Shown here one piece after another: positions 27,096 through 35,249 of a stretch of 52,766 bases of DNA. The notes under the pieces are model-generated. The model was given only the letters and a program-made list of their open reading frames with translations, did no database searches and was not told where the DNA came from. Source of the DNA: Selenomonas sp. ND2010 (GTDB lineage: Bacteria > Bacillota > Negativicutes > Selenomonadales > Selenomonadaceae); the NCBI RefSeq assembly GCF_000702005.1, contig NZ_JNKI01000021.1, positions 1 to 52,766 of the forward strand. The letters are read 5' to 3'. Each line of letters opens with the position of its first letter. Positions within the stretch are counted from its first letter, which is position 1. A program made the translations under genes and the position numbers.

Positions 27096-27145
27096 ACTAA
27101 AATCTTATATAAATTTTTAGATAAATATTTATATAAGATTTTAGT
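27096..27145. repeat. 50-bp AT-rich palindrome at the truncation point of a permease gene
   Basis: ACTAAAATCTTATATAAAT (27096-27114) and its exact complement (27127-27145) around a 12-nt spacer. It lies three bases after the terminator and immediately before the first recognisable base of the broken permease gene, so it may be a recombination scar or the end of a mobile element. Confidence 0.85.
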
Positions 27146-27148
27146 GTT

Positions 27149-27610
27149 TTGTCTTCCATTGGTTCTATCAGTGGGATTCTGCTGGGCAAGTATCTTATTT
27201 TCCAGGAAGGCGAATCGATGGCTTCCCAGTTGGCTGGCATGGATGCGGTACAGGCTGCTGCTTATAAAATGGAAATGCTGCAGCATACGCTGGAACCGTA
27301 TCATGCGATGATTTATGTGTTATTAGCGATTTTTGCTTTGTTTGCTATTACGGCATATCCAAAGTGCAAGGTTAAGAGTACGTCAAAGGAAGGAATCCCC
27401 AGTATGGGCCGTGCGATTATTGTCATGTCCATTGTCGGCGGTGCTTTTGTTCCAGCTATCCAGGGCTATGTTTCGGATGTGACGGGCTCGATGCAGTTAT
27501 CTTTTATCATTAATGTTCTTTGCTTTGCCTTTATCGGCTGGTATTTCCATAAAGAGCATAAGCTTGAGACGGAGGAGGAAGAACTGGTCGTTGCAAACCA
27601 TAGCGCGTGA
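27149..27610 (+). pseudogene. FucP-type sugar:H+ symporter remnant, 5'-truncated and internally deleted
   Basis: A 153-codon open frame (TTG start, no RBS) matches only parts of the fucose/glucose-galactose permease family, as I remember it. Residues 1-70 (GILLGKYLIFQEG, LEPYHAMIYVLLAIFALFAI, YPKCK) correspond to helices 5-6 and the central loop; residues ~87-140 (GGAFVPAIQGYVSDVTGSMQ, FIINVLCFAFIGWYF) correspond to the last two helices. Helices 1-4 and about four helices after PKCK are missing, the latter by an in-frame deletion. Such a protein cannot carry sugar. A stop codon inside the 27096-27145 palindrome closes the frame upstream. The ribokinase gene behind it suggests a decayed sugar operon. 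Confidence 0.75.
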
Positions 27611-27656
27611 TACCTTTTGGGGTACGGTGGATGATGTGGAGAAGCGAGGGGGTATC

Positions 27657-28571
27657 ATGAAGAATGTTTTAGTGGTGGGCAGTCTGAATATGGATTTCGA
27701 TGTCTATATGGAAAGACGCCCGTTAGCAGGCGAAACGGTAATGGCCAGAAATCTTAAATTGGTTCCAGGAGGTAAGGGGGCCAATCAGGCGTATGCGCTG
27801 GGAAAATTGGGCGTAACGACTGCGATGATTGGTGCCGTGGGAAAGGATTCTTTTGGTCAGCAAATGCTGGAAAATCTGCATAGTGTCAAGGTGGATACCT
27901 CTGGGATAAAGGTTTCAGAAGTTTTGGAGACAGGGAAGGCGTTTATTGAGATAGAAGATAACGGTCAGAACAGTATCAGTGTGATAGCTGGTGCAAATCA
28001 CGAGGTGGATGGGACAATGATTCGTGCCAACCGTCATTTGTTTGACGCTGCGGATGTGGTTGTTATGCAGTTGGAAATTCCCATGCCGGCCGTAATCGAA
28101 GCAGCCCGATTGGCAAAAGAATGTGGGAAGATGGTCGTTATTGATCCCGCACCAGCAAGAGCGGATTTTCCAGAGGAATTGTATTCTCTTATCGATATCA
28201 CCAAACCGAATGAAACCGAGTTGTCCGTTTTGACGGGCATGCCGACCGATACGGAAGAACAGGTAATTGCAGCAGCGCGAAGTCTCACGGCGAAGGGTGT
28301 GGGGGCTGTCCTAGTAACTCTAGGCGGCAATGGAACGATGTTGGTTACGAATGAACGGCTGCAGACGTTCCCTGCCTATAAAGTCAAAGCGGTGGATACA
28401 ACAGCAGCTGGGGATTGTTTCTTGGCGGCGTTCCTTAGTGCTTTTACGGGAGAGAATTACGCGGATGCCATCGATTTTGCGGCGCGTGCATCCGCCATTG
28501 CCGTCACGCGCCGTGGGGCCCAAACCTCCATTCCGACTCGTGAGGAGATACAGGCGTTTCGCGTATCTTGA
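27657..28571 (+). CDS. rbsK: Ribokinase (PfkB family)
   Basis: 304 residues from ATG 27657, preceded by GAGGGGG; the longer frame from 27513 overlaps the pseudogene and has no RBS. Phosphorylates D-ribose at O5 with ATP. Family blocks: GSLNMDFDVYMERRP at the N-terminus, GGKGANQAYALGKLG (PfkB signature 1), KPNETELSVLTG, and DTTAAGDCFLAAFLSAF (signature 2) with the catalytic Asp. The lid-region residues fit ribokinase better than fructokinase. It probably once shared a transcript with the broken permease; a working ribose importer is not in the window. Confidence 0.9.
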   Translation: MKNVLVVGSLNMDFDVYMERRPLAGETVMARNLKLVPGGKGANQAYALGKLGVTTAMIGAVGKDSFGQQMLENLHSVKVDTSGIKVSEVLETGKAFIEIEDNGQNSISVIAGANHEVDGTMIRANRHLFDAADVVVMQLEIPMPAVIEAARLAKECGKMVVIDPAPARADFPEELYSLIDITKPNETELSVLTGMPTDTEEQVIAAARSLTAKGVGAVLVTLGGNGTMLVTNERLQTFPAYKVKAVDTTAAGDCFLAAFLSAFTGENYADAIDFAARASAIAVTRRGAQTSIPTREEIQAFRVS

Positions 28572-28603
28572 CGTTGATTGCCCTTAAAGATTATTCGGCC
28601 CCC

Positions 28604-28651
28604 AACGAGGCAGGTAAAGCATCCTAGTGATGTTTTTCCTGCCTCGTTTTT
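28604..28651 (+). terminator. Intrinsic terminator after rbsK
   Basis: AACGAGGCAGG (28604-28614) pairs with CCTGCCTCGTT (28638-28648), then T run to 28651. Confidence 0.9.
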
Positions 28652-28759
28652 GCGTGCGTAAATTAATAAAATTCTGTCAAAGCAGGATTACATGCGAGGG
28701 TGTCGAACAGATATAGCAGAAATTATCGTGGGAAAATAAGGATATAGGAGGAGATTATT

Positions 28760-30535
28760 ATGTCGTTAAAGGGACGTTTTGTCATCATGGTTGTTGGTAC
28801 AGCGATATTGACGACTGTGCTGGTCAGCGCATTGTTCATCACGAATCTTATCAGTGAGACCGATCGGCAGGTGGAGATGTTTCGCCAGACGTTGACGCAG
28901 GATGTGGAACGCGAACTCAAGATTGAGACGGAATCGGCGATTTCTATCATCAAACAGGTCTATGACCGCCAGCAGAAAGGGGAGCTGACGGAGGAACAGG
29001 CGAAGAAGGAAGCGGCAAACTTGATTCGTCAGATGCGTTATGATGATGGCAAGGGATACTTCTGGATTGATACTTATGATGGTGTCAATGTCGTTTTGCT
29101 TGGCCGTGATACCGAAGGAAAATCCCGTATTGATTTGGTTGACCCAGAGGGGCGGCATTTTATCAAGGAAATGATTGAGAATGGTCGCAAAGATGGCGGT
29201 GGTTACACGGATTTGATGTTTGCCAAACCGAATGAGACGACGCCGCTTCCCAAACGCAATTACACGGCATCGTTTGCTCCGTATCAGTGGGTGGTAGGTA
29301 CTGGCGTTTGGATTGACTATATTGATACGAAGGTGGCTGAGGAGCGGGCTGAGGCAGATGGGACGTTCTGGGCCAGCCTCATGAAACTCGGTGGGATTAT
29401 TGTCGTGCTGTTGGCCGTTTTTATCGGTTTAGGGATGTATGCAGCTGGGACAGTAGTTGGCCCGATTCATCTTGTTACGAATCGACTGGGAATTCTCGCT
29501 ACGGGAGATTTTCGCAAGGATGAATCCCTTACGGAGGTCATGCATCGCAGCGACGAGATTGGTGAAATGAGTCAGGCGCTGCAGAAACTCCAGCAGCAGG
29601 TTCATGATATGATGCGTCAGGTGGCAGAGTCCAGCCAGCAGGTTTCTACTTCGTCGCAGCAGCTGACGAACAGCTCCGAGCAGTCGGCGGAGGTCAGCGG
29701 GCAGGTGGCTGACTCGATTGTCAATGTCGCTGGTTCGTGCAGTGAGCAGTTCACGGAGGTCGAGAATGCCAGCGAGCATATCAACAATCTGGCCATGAAT
29801 ATGGAGAAGTTTGAAAAGGCGCTTGACCATGCTGGTACGGTTGTCGGCTCTGCGAAAACGCAGGCGGATGCTGGCGAGCAGAAGGTCGCCAGTGCGGTGC
29901 AGCAGATGGAGCTTATTGAGCAGTCGGTCAGCGAGTCGGCCAAGGTCATTGAAGAGCTCGGTCACGAGTCGGATAAGATTGGCACGATTGTCGATGCGAT
30001 TTCCGAGATTGCCGAGCAGACGAATCTTTTGGCACTCAATGCCGCCATCGAGGCAGCCCGGGCTGGTGAGCATGGCCGCGGCTTTGCGGTAGTTGCCGAT
30101 GAAGTCCGCAAGTTGGCTGAGCAGTCAAGTGAGTCGGCCCGTGAAATTGCCGGCATCATTGGCTCCATTCAGTCGAAATCGAGAAGTGCGGTATCGGTTA
30201 TGCAGGATGGTGTCAGCCAGGTACAGAATGGTGTTGGTGCTGTAAACGGTGCCGGCATGACCTTCAAGGATATTGCAGAGATGGTGGAAAAGGTAGTGGA
30301 AGAGACGCGGGAAATGGAGCGGATTGTTGTGACCCTTTCCACCAGTACCAATACGATATCCGGGGCAATTAGCAAGATTAGTGCTATGAGCCGCAGCGTG
30401 GCGGGTGAGGCCGAAACGGTATCAGCGGCCACGGAGGAGCAGACGGCGACGATGAATGAAATCGCCAGCTCGAGCCGTCAGTTAACGGAGATGGCACAGG
30501 ATCTGGAAGCATCGGTGGAGAAGTTCAAGATCTGA
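28760..30535 (+). CDS. Methyl-accepting chemotaxis protein with single Cache sensor
   Basis: 591 residues. TM1 ~8-27, extracytoplasmic sCache_2 domain ~35-190 ([21 protein letters not shown], then [20 protein letters not shown]), TM2 ~212-232, HAMP ~233-290, and a long signalling coiled coil with the tip [21 protein letters not shown] region. Single-Cache receptors of this kind often bind short carboxylic acids; the ligand is unknown here. It would feed a CheA/CheY flagellar system outside the window. RBS AGGAGGAG. I see no clear sigma-70 or sigma-28 promoter in 28652-28759. No chemotaxis neighbours, so an orphan receptor. Confidence 0.94.
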   Translation: MSLKGRFVIMVVGTAILTTVLVSALFITNLISETDRQVEMFRQTLTQDVERELKIETESAISIIKQVYDRQQKGELTEEQAKKEAANLIRQMRYDDGKGYFWIDTYDGVNVVLLGRDTEGKSRIDLVDPEGRHFIKEMIENGRKDGGGYTDLMFAKPNETTPLPKRNYTASFAPYQWVVGTGVWIDYIDTKVAEERAEADGTFWASLMKLGGIIVVLLAVFIGLGMYAAGTVVGPIHLVTNRLGILATGDFRKDESLTEVMHRSDEIGEMSQALQKLQQQVHDMMRQVAESSQQVSTSSQQLTNSSEQSAEVSGQVADSIVNVAGSCSEQFTEVENASEHINNLAMNMEKFEKALDHAGTVVGSAKTQADAGEQKVASAVQQMELIEQSVSESAKVIEELGHESDKIGTIVDAISEIAEQTNLLALNAAIEAARAGEHGRGFAVVADEVRKLAEQSSESAREIAGIIGSIQSKSRSAVSVMQDGVSQVQNGVGAVNGAGMTFKDIAEMVEKVVEETREMERIVVTLSTSTNTISGAISKISAMSRSVAGEAETVSAATEEQTATMNEIASSSRQLTEMAQDLEASVEKFKI

Positions 30536-30540
30536 GATAT

Positions 30541-30588
30541 AAAAAACTCTGTTTGCGGAGGGAAATCCTCTGCAAACAGAGTTTTTTT
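30541..30588. terminator. Bidirectional intrinsic terminator
   Basis: AAACTCTGTTTGC..GAGG (from 30543) pairs with CCTC..GCAAACAGAGTTT (to ~30584), A run before and T run after (to 30588). Serves the chemoreceptor gene and, on the other strand, the remnant at 30590-30691. Confidence 0.9.
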
Positions 30589-30589
30589 G

Positions 30590-30691
30590 TCAGCCCAACA
30601 GGACGTCGCGATTGTCGAGGATGGTCTTGCCGGCGGTGCAGGCCGGGCAGAAGCAGGTGTCGCCGGCTTCCTTTCTGTCTGTGTTCAGATA
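30590..30691 (-). pseudogene. Unidentified 3' gene remnant with a Cys cluster
   Basis: On the minus strand the last 33 codons before a TGA (30590-30592) read like real protein: EAGDTCFCPACTAGKTILDN followed by RDVLLG. G+C is high at codon third positions, unlike the AT-rich DNA to the right. The frame closes with TAG at 30692-30694 and has no start, so only the C-terminal tail of a lost gene remains. I do not recognise the parent family; the CFCPAC cluster suggests an Fe-S or zinc site. The rest of 30692-30788 contains only short palindromes. Confidence 0.5.
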
Positions 30692-30725
30692 CTATGTCTA
30701 TCAGGTCCAACATATCATTTCCCCG

Positions 30726-30750
30726 TTGACTTGTCAAATACTGTAAGTAT
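30726..30750. repeat. Two adjacent short palindromes upstream of the YezD-like gene
   Basis: TTGACTTGTCAA (30726-30737) and ATACT-GTA-AGTAT (30738-30750) abut each other about 40 nt before the promoter at 30789. The first 12-mer recurs exactly at 42351-42362 in the tenI 5' repeats. Possible operator sites. Confidence 0.5.
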
Positions 30751-30788
30751 GCTTGTTTACACTATTACATTATTTTTTCTGAAATGGG

Positions 30789-30817
30789 TTGACGAATGCA
30801 AAGAAAAGGTATATTAT
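30789..30817 (+). promoter_or_regulatory. Promoter of the double YezD-like gene
   Basis: TTGACG (30789-30794), 17-nt spacer, TATTAT (30812-30817), 51 nt before the start codon, no terminator in the leader. Confidence 0.7.
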
Positions 30818-30867
30818 ACAATATAAATTAAACATATCTGATAAGTATATTTTAGGGGGGCGGATGG

Positions 30868-31215
30868 ATGGCCGGGAGAAAATTGTGTGTAGGAGAAGTT
30901 CCTGCTGGCGTCATGGCTGAGATCCTCAAGATTTTGCAGCTCATCAGCTACGGTGAAGTGGTTTTGGTCGCGCAGGATGGAATTTTGGTCCAGGTGGAGT
31001 GGAAGGAAAAACTGCGGATCGAAAATTTTGGCTGCCAGCGGGACGAGCAGGTATGGAGTGAAAAACAACGCCAGCATGTTGCCGAGCATATCCGGCAGGA
31101 ATTCTGCCGTCTGCAGTATGGGCGGCTGGTCATCGTGGTGAAGCGTGGAAGCGTCGTGCAGATGGAGCGGACGGAGAAACAGCGCTTTACCGGATTGGAT
31201 GGTGAGGGCATCTGA
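30868..31215 (+). CDS. Tandem DUF2292 (YezD-like) protein
   Basis: 115 residues. YezD/DUF2292 proteins are usually ~55-60 residues with one motif of the kind I..I..L.YG.V.I..QDG.v.qIE..EK.R. Here the motif appears twice: residues ~16-50 (ILKILQLISYGEVVLVAQDG, VQVEWKEKLRI) and ~75-108 (IRQEFCRLQYGRLVIVVKRG, VQMERTEKQRF). So this looks like an internal duplication. YezD genes commonly sit next to sulfate-assimilation genes in Firmicutes, as here, but have no proven biochemical role. ATG 30868 is 7 nt after AGGGGGG; ATG 30864 is out of frame. First gene of the sulfur island. Confidence 0.8.
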   Translation: MAGRKLCVGEVPAGVMAEILKILQLISYGEVVLVAQDGILVQVEWKEKLRIENFGCQRDEQVWSEKQRQHVAEHIRQEFCRLQYGRLVIVVKRGSVVQMERTEKQRFTGLDGEGI

Positions 31216-31241
31216 ATGTTCTGCCAGGCAGTATGACAGAC

Positions 31242-31270
31242 TTGACAAATGGCTTGAGCCGATATAGACT
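31242..31270 (+). promoter_or_regulatory. Promoter of the sulfate uptake/activation operon
   Basis: TTGACA (31242-31247), 17-nt spacer, TAGACT (31265-31270). A second possible start is TTAACA (31272-31277)-N16-TATGAT (31294-31299). Either produces a transcript containing the leader RNA at 31303-31410. Confidence 0.6.
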
Positions 31271-31302
31271 ATTAACAATCGAAAGAAAGCATATATGATA
31301 AA

Positions 31303-31410
31303 TATGATTAAACGGATAACCGCAGGTCATTCGAAAAACGAAAGCCTATGGAGCCGTACAGGAACCGCGAGGATAAGTCTGAGCGTTCTGTGCGTCCATA
31401 GGCTTTTTTC
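31303..31410 (+). ncRNA. Putative cis-regulatory leader RNA A (sbp operon), ends in terminator
   Basis: Hairpin 1 CGG-ATAA-CCG (31313-31322); hairpin 2 with outer AGG (31324-31326)/CCT (31345-31347), inner TTCG-AAAAA-CGAA (31330-31342), and unpaired TCA and AG between them; terminator AGCCTATGGA (31343-31352)/TCCATAGGCT (31395-31404) with T run to 31409. CCT of hairpin 2 is also the terminator 5' arm, so the two exclude each other. The block 31303-31351 is nearly the same as leader B at 43002-43053. It should control read-through into sbp (start 31462). Confidence 0.7.
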
Positions 31411-31461
31411 GTATATGTTTCTGATATAGGTCATTAGTATGAAGGATGAGGAGTGTTTGAA

Positions 31462-32493
31462 ATGAAGGCGAAAAAATGGTTTGGACTTGCGGCAGGTTTG
31501 GTATTGGCCATGGGGGCGCTGACGGGGTGCGGCGGCAATGCAACGGCAGACAGCGGCAGCGCTGGCAAGGAGTTCCTCAATGTCTCCTATGACCCGACCC
31601 GTGAGCTCTTCGCGGAGTTCAATGCGAAGTTCAAGGAGGAATGGAAAAAAGAATCCGGCGAAGACGTGACCTTCTCCCAGTCTCATGGCGGTTCGGGCAA
31701 GCAGGCCCGGTCGGTGCGCGATGGGCTCGAGGCAGATGTGGTCACGCTGGCCTTGGCCTATGACGTGGATGAGATTGCCCAGGCAGGTCTCATCGACAAG
31801 GACTGGATCAAGAAATTCCCCGATAACTCGGCACCTTATACCTCGACGATCGTCTTCCTGGTGCGCAAGGGCAACCCGAAGAACATCCACGACTGGAACG
31901 ACCTGGTGCGGGACGATGTGCAGATCGTGACGCCGAATCCGAAGACATCAGGCGGTGCCCGCTGGAACTATCTGGCAGCTTGGGAATATGCCAAGGAGCA
32001 TAACAATGGCGATGAGGCCAAGATAAAGGATTTCCTCAAGGTACTGTTCAGCCATGTGGTGGCACTGGATTCCGGTGCCCGTGGTGCAACGACTTCCTTC
32101 GTCCAGCGCGGGCAGGGGGATGTCTTGATTGCCTGGGAGAATGAAGCCCTGCTGTCGGTGAAGGATGCACCGGACGATTATGAGATCGTAGTGCCGTCCA
32201 TCAGCATCCTGGCGGAGCCGTCGGTGGCGGTAGTCGATGAAGTGGTGGAGCGCAAGGGCACGCGTAAGCTGGCCGAGGCCTACATCAACTTCCTCTACAG
32301 CAAAGAGGGCCAGGAAATCGCCGCTAAGAATTTCTACCGTCCCCGTGACAAAGAGGTGGCCGCTAAGTATGCCAAGGTATTCCTGCCCCTCAAGCTCGTG
32401 ACGATCGATGAGGCTTTTGGCGGCTGGACAAAGGCCCAGAAGGAGCATTTCGCCGATGGCGGTACCTTTGACCAGATTTATGAGAAGAAATGA
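31462..32493 (+). CDS. sbp: Sulfate-binding lipoprotein of the sulfate ABC transporter
   Basis: 343 residues from ATG 31462 (GAGGAG 8 nt before it; GTG 31453 touches the RBS and is rejected). Lipobox LTGC gives a lipidated Cys23, so the protein is anchored outside the inner membrane. It has the Sbp/CysP fold and landmarks: [38 protein letters not shown] (oxyanion-binding Ser/Gly segment), [31 protein letters not shown], and [23 protein letters not shown]. Binds sulfate (possibly thiosulfate) and delivers it to CysTWA encoded next. First gene of an eight-gene operon controlled by leader RNA A. Confidence 0.95.
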   Translation: MKAKKWFGLAAGLVLAMGALTGCGGNATADSGSAGKEFLNVSYDPTRELFAEFNAKFKEEWKKESGEDVTFSQSHGGSGKQARSVRDGLEADVVTLALAYDVDEIAQAGLIDKDWIKKFPDNSAPYTSTIVFLVRKGNPKNIHDWNDLVRDDVQIVTPNPKTSGGARWNYLAAWEYAKEHNNGDEAKIKDFLKVLFSHVVALDSGARGATTSFVQRGQGDVLIAWENEALLSVKDAPDDYEIVVPSISILAEPSVAVVDEVVERKGTRKLAEAYINFLYSKEGQEIAAKNFYRPRDKEVAAKYAKVFLPLKLVTIDEAFGGWTKAQKEHFADGGTFDQIYEKK

Positions 32494-32514
32494 CACGGTG
32501 AAGGAGGCAGGAAA

Positions 32515-33345
32515 GTGAGCAGTTTCAGCAATAAGAAAGTCATTCCGGGATATCGCTTTACCTGCGGCATCACATTCTTTTATCTCTCGCTTATCTTATT
32601 GATTCCGCTGGCCGCTTTTGTCCTGTATACCACAGGCATGGGCTGGGAGAAATTTTTTGCAGTGGTGCTGGATTACCGCGTATTCCATGCGTATTATATC
32701 AGCCTGCTGACGGCACTGGCGGCAGCGGTGATGAATGGTGTCTTCGGGTTGCTGCTGGCCTGGGTGCTCGTCCGCTATGAGTTCTTCGGCAAGGGGCTTC
32801 TCGATGGCCTTATCGATCTGCCCTTTGCCCTGCCCACGGCGGTGGCGGGCATTGCGCTTACGACGCTCTATGCGGAAAACGGCTGGCTGGGCCAGTACCT
32901 GTATGCACTGGGGATTCCCTCGGCCTTTTCGCCGCTGGGCATTACGTTAGCGATGGTCTTTGTGGGCCTGCCCTTTGTGGCCCGCAGCGTCCAGCCGGTG
33001 CTGCGGGACCTCGACCTGCAGGTGGAGGAGGCGGCATCTTTGCTGGGGGCAGGCGATTGGCTGACCTTTCGCCGTGTAATTTTTCCTGAGCTGGTATCGC
33101 CGCTGCTCACGGGTTTTTCTTTGGCCTTTGCCCGGGGGGTCGGCGAGTACGGCAGCGTGGTTTTCATTGCGGGCAATCTTCCCTATGAGACGGAAATCGC
33201 ACCGCTCTTGATCATGGCTAAGCTGGAGCAGTTCGACTATCAGGCAGCGGCGGCCATTGCGCTGGTGCTGCTGCTCTTGTCCTTTGCCATCTTATTGGTC
33301 ATCAATGGGTATCAGCGCTATCGCGTGCAGAAACAGGGGGTGTGA
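32515..33345 (+). CDS. cysT: Sulfate ABC transporter permease CysT (CysU)
   Basis: 276 residues, GTG start behind AAGGAGG. Six membrane helices with the CysT pattern: N-terminal RFTCGITFFYLSLILLIPLA, LIDLPFALPTAVAGIALTTL, and the EAA loop EEAASLLGAGDWLTFRRVIFP facing the ATPase. Forms the inner-membrane channel with CysW. Sits 21 nt after sbp and 3 nt before cysW. Confidence 0.95.
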   Translation: MSSFSNKKVIPGYRFTCGITFFYLSLILLIPLAAFVLYTTGMGWEKFFAVVLDYRVFHAYYISLLTALAAAVMNGVFGLLLAWVLVRYEFFGKGLLDGLIDLPFALPTAVAGIALTTLYAENGWLGQYLYALGIPSAFSPLGITLAMVFVGLPFVARSVQPVLRDLDLQVEEAASLLGAGDWLTFRRVIFPELVSPLLTGFSLAFARGVGEYGSVVFIAGNLPYETEIAPLLIMAKLEQFDYQAAAAIALVLLLLSFAILLVINGYQRYRVQKQGV

Positions 33346-33348
33346 AAG

Positions 33349-34176
33349 TTGGCAGTGAAACCGCATAAATTCAGTCAATGGGGGCTTATCGGACTGGCTG
33401 CTGCCTTCCTGCTGGTCATGCTGGTGCTGCCGCTGGTCCTGGTGGCCAGCGAGGCGTTGGCCAAGGGCTGGCAGGCTTATCTGGCCGCTCTCGACGAGCC
33501 CTTTGCGCGCAAGGCGCTGTATCTGACCTTAGAGGCAACGGTGGCGGCGGTGCTTGGCAATACGGTATTTGGCCTGGCTTCGGCCTGGCTGCTCACGAAA
33601 TATGATTTCCGCGGCAAGGCTTTTTGGAGTTCGCTGCTGGATCTGCCTTTTGCCATTTCTCCGGTGGTGGCCGGTTTGCTGTTTGTCATCCTGTTTGGCC
33701 GCATGAGTCCCCTCTATCCCTTCCTGCGGGCTGAGCACATCGCGATCATCTTCGCGGTGCCGGGCATCATCCTCGCCACGTTGTTCGTGACCTTTCCGTT
33801 CATCACCCGGGAGCTGGTGCCGGTCATGGAGGCCCAGGGGCGCAGCGAGGAGGAGGCTGCGGCGACGATGGGGGCCAGCGGCTGGACGATTTTCCGGCGG
33901 GTGACCCTGCCGAATATCAAGTGGGCGTTGCTCTATGGCGTGATACTTTGTACCGCCAGGGCCCTGGGGGAATTCGGTGCGGTGTCGGTAGTTTCGGGAC
34001 ATATCCGGGGCAAGACGAATACCCTGCCGCTGCATATCGAAATCCTCTATAACGAATACAATTTCACGGCGGCCTTTGCCGTGGCATCGATTCTGGTGAT
34101 TCTGGCCGTCATCATCCTGATCCTGCGGAATCTGGTGGAATGGCGGGCGAAACGGGGGCTAAGAAATGGCAATTGA
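33349..34176 (+). CDS. cysW: Sulfate ABC transporter permease CysW
   Basis: 275 residues. TTG 33349 is taken as start because AGGGGG is 8 nt upstream; the in-frame GTG 33355 is 14 nt away. Six membrane helices, with LLDLPFAISPVVAGLLFVIL and the EAA loop EEAAATMGASGWTIFRRVTLP, followed by ARALGEFGAVSVVSGHIRG, a block characteristic of CysW. Partner of CysT; its 3' end overlaps cysA by 11 nt. Confidence 0.95.
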   Translation: MAVKPHKFSQWGLIGLAAAFLLVMLVLPLVLVASEALAKGWQAYLAALDEPFARKALYLTLEATVAAVLGNTVFGLASAWLLTKYDFRGKAFWSSLLDLPFAISPVVAGLLFVILFGRMSPLYPFLRAEHIAIIFAVPGIILATLFVTFPFITRELVPVMEAQGRSEEEAAATMGASGWTIFRRVTLPNIKWALLYGVILCTARALGEFGAVSVVSGHIRGKTNTLPLHIEILYNEYNFTAAFAVASILVILAVIILILRNLVEWRAKRGLRNGN

Positions 34177-35230
34177 AGTAGAACTTAAACATATCCATAA
34201 GAATTTTGGCACGTTCAAGGCCTCAGATGACGTGAATCTGACGGTGGAAAAGGGAAAACTTATCGGCCTCTTGGGACCGTCGGGCAGTGGCAAGACCACC
34301 ATCCTGCGCATGATTGCAGGCCTCGAGCATCCCGACAGCGGGGATATCTTCATTGCGGGCAAGCGGGTCAACGACCTGCCGGCGGGGAAGCGCGGCATTG
34401 GTTTTGTGTTCCAGAACTACGCGTTGTTCCGCCATATGACGGTATGGGAAAATATCGCCTTTGGGCTCAAGGTTCAGAAGGTGCCGCCAAAGGAAATTGC
34501 CGCGCGGGTGGATAAGCTTGTGGAGCTTATTGGGCTTAAAGAATTTGCCACCCGTTATCCGCAGCAGCTTTCAGGGGGCCAGCGGCAGCGGGTAGCCTTT
34601 GCACGGGCCTTGGCCCCAGAGCCGGAGCTTCTGTTATTGGATGAACCTTTTGCGGCCATCGATGCGAAGGTGCGCAAGGAACTGAGACAATGGCTGCGGG
34701 CCACCATCCATCAGCTGGGCATCACCAGTATCTTTGTCACCCATGACCAGGATGAGGCGGTGGAGGTGGCCGATGACATCATCATCACGAATCACGGCCA
34801 TGTGGAGCAGGCTGGTTCGCCAGCTGCCATCTATCAGCATCCCGAGACGCCCTTTGTGGCGGATTTCATCGGTGAATCGGTGCATGTTCCCGACTATACG
34901 GTGTTCAAGGGATTTACGAATGGCGCAGGCAGCCATGAGGGCATCCTGCGGCCGGAATTCCTGGAGATTGCTGCCGAGGAGGAGGAAATCCTGATGCCCC
35001 TGGCGGCGGAACAGGGCACGGTCAGGGCCACCTATTTCCGGGGCAGCAGCCTGCAAGTGGTGGTGGAGGTCAAAGGCCAGCTCTTATATGGCTGGCGCAG
35101 CCTCGAAAAGAAACCCTTGCAGGAGGGGGACCGGGCGCTGGTTTTGATTCACCGCGTCTACAGTTTCGCCGGCGGGAAGACCCAGATCATTGAAAACCGG
35201 GCGAAACAGGAAGAGTCGGTAGTTATTTGA
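34166..35230 (+). CDS. cysA: Sulfate ABC transporter ATP-binding protein CysA
   Basis: 354 residues. Walker A GPSGSGKTT, Q-loop FVFQNYALFRHM, signature LSGGQRQR, Walker B LLLLDEPFAAID, H-loop VTHDQDEA, and a C-terminal TOBE-like domain (~240-345) with ILRPEFLEI. Energises sulfate import through CysTW. Overlaps cysW; aprA follows 19 nt later, which ties uptake to reduction in one transcript. Confidence 0.95.
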   Translation: MAIEVELKHIHKNFGTFKASDDVNLTVEKGKLIGLLGPSGSGKTTILRMIAGLEHPDSGDIFIAGKRVNDLPAGKRGIGFVFQNYALFRHMTVWENIAFGLKVQKVPPKEIAARVDKLVELIGLKEFATRYPQQLSGGQRQRVAFARALAPEPELLLLDEPFAAIDAKVRKELRQWLRATIHQLGITSIFVTHDQDEAVEVADDIIITNHGHVEQAGSPAAIYQHPETPFVADFIGESVHVPDYTVFKGFTNGAGSHEGILRPEFLEIAAEEEEILMPLAAEQGTVRATYFRGSSLQVVVEVKGQLLYGWRSLEKKPLQEGDRALVLIHRVYSFAGGKTQIIENRAKQEESVVI

Positions 35231-35249
35231 TACAGGATGTGAAAGACGA

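Noticed and set aside
31303-31410. T-box riboswitch, suggested by GGAACCGCG at 31361-31369
   Set aside because: No stem I with specifier loop, no AGAGA or GNUG motifs, and the GGAACCGCG is inside the loop of the terminator hairpin; it is absent from the sister leader B.
31305-31433. Leader peptides starting ATGATTAAACGG (31305) and ATGATTGAACGG (43007)
   Set aside because: Both run open through the terminator and share the first codons, but a 1-nt length difference shifts the frame right after, no ribosome binding site precedes them, and there is no cluster of Cys or Met codons. RNA conservation explains them better.
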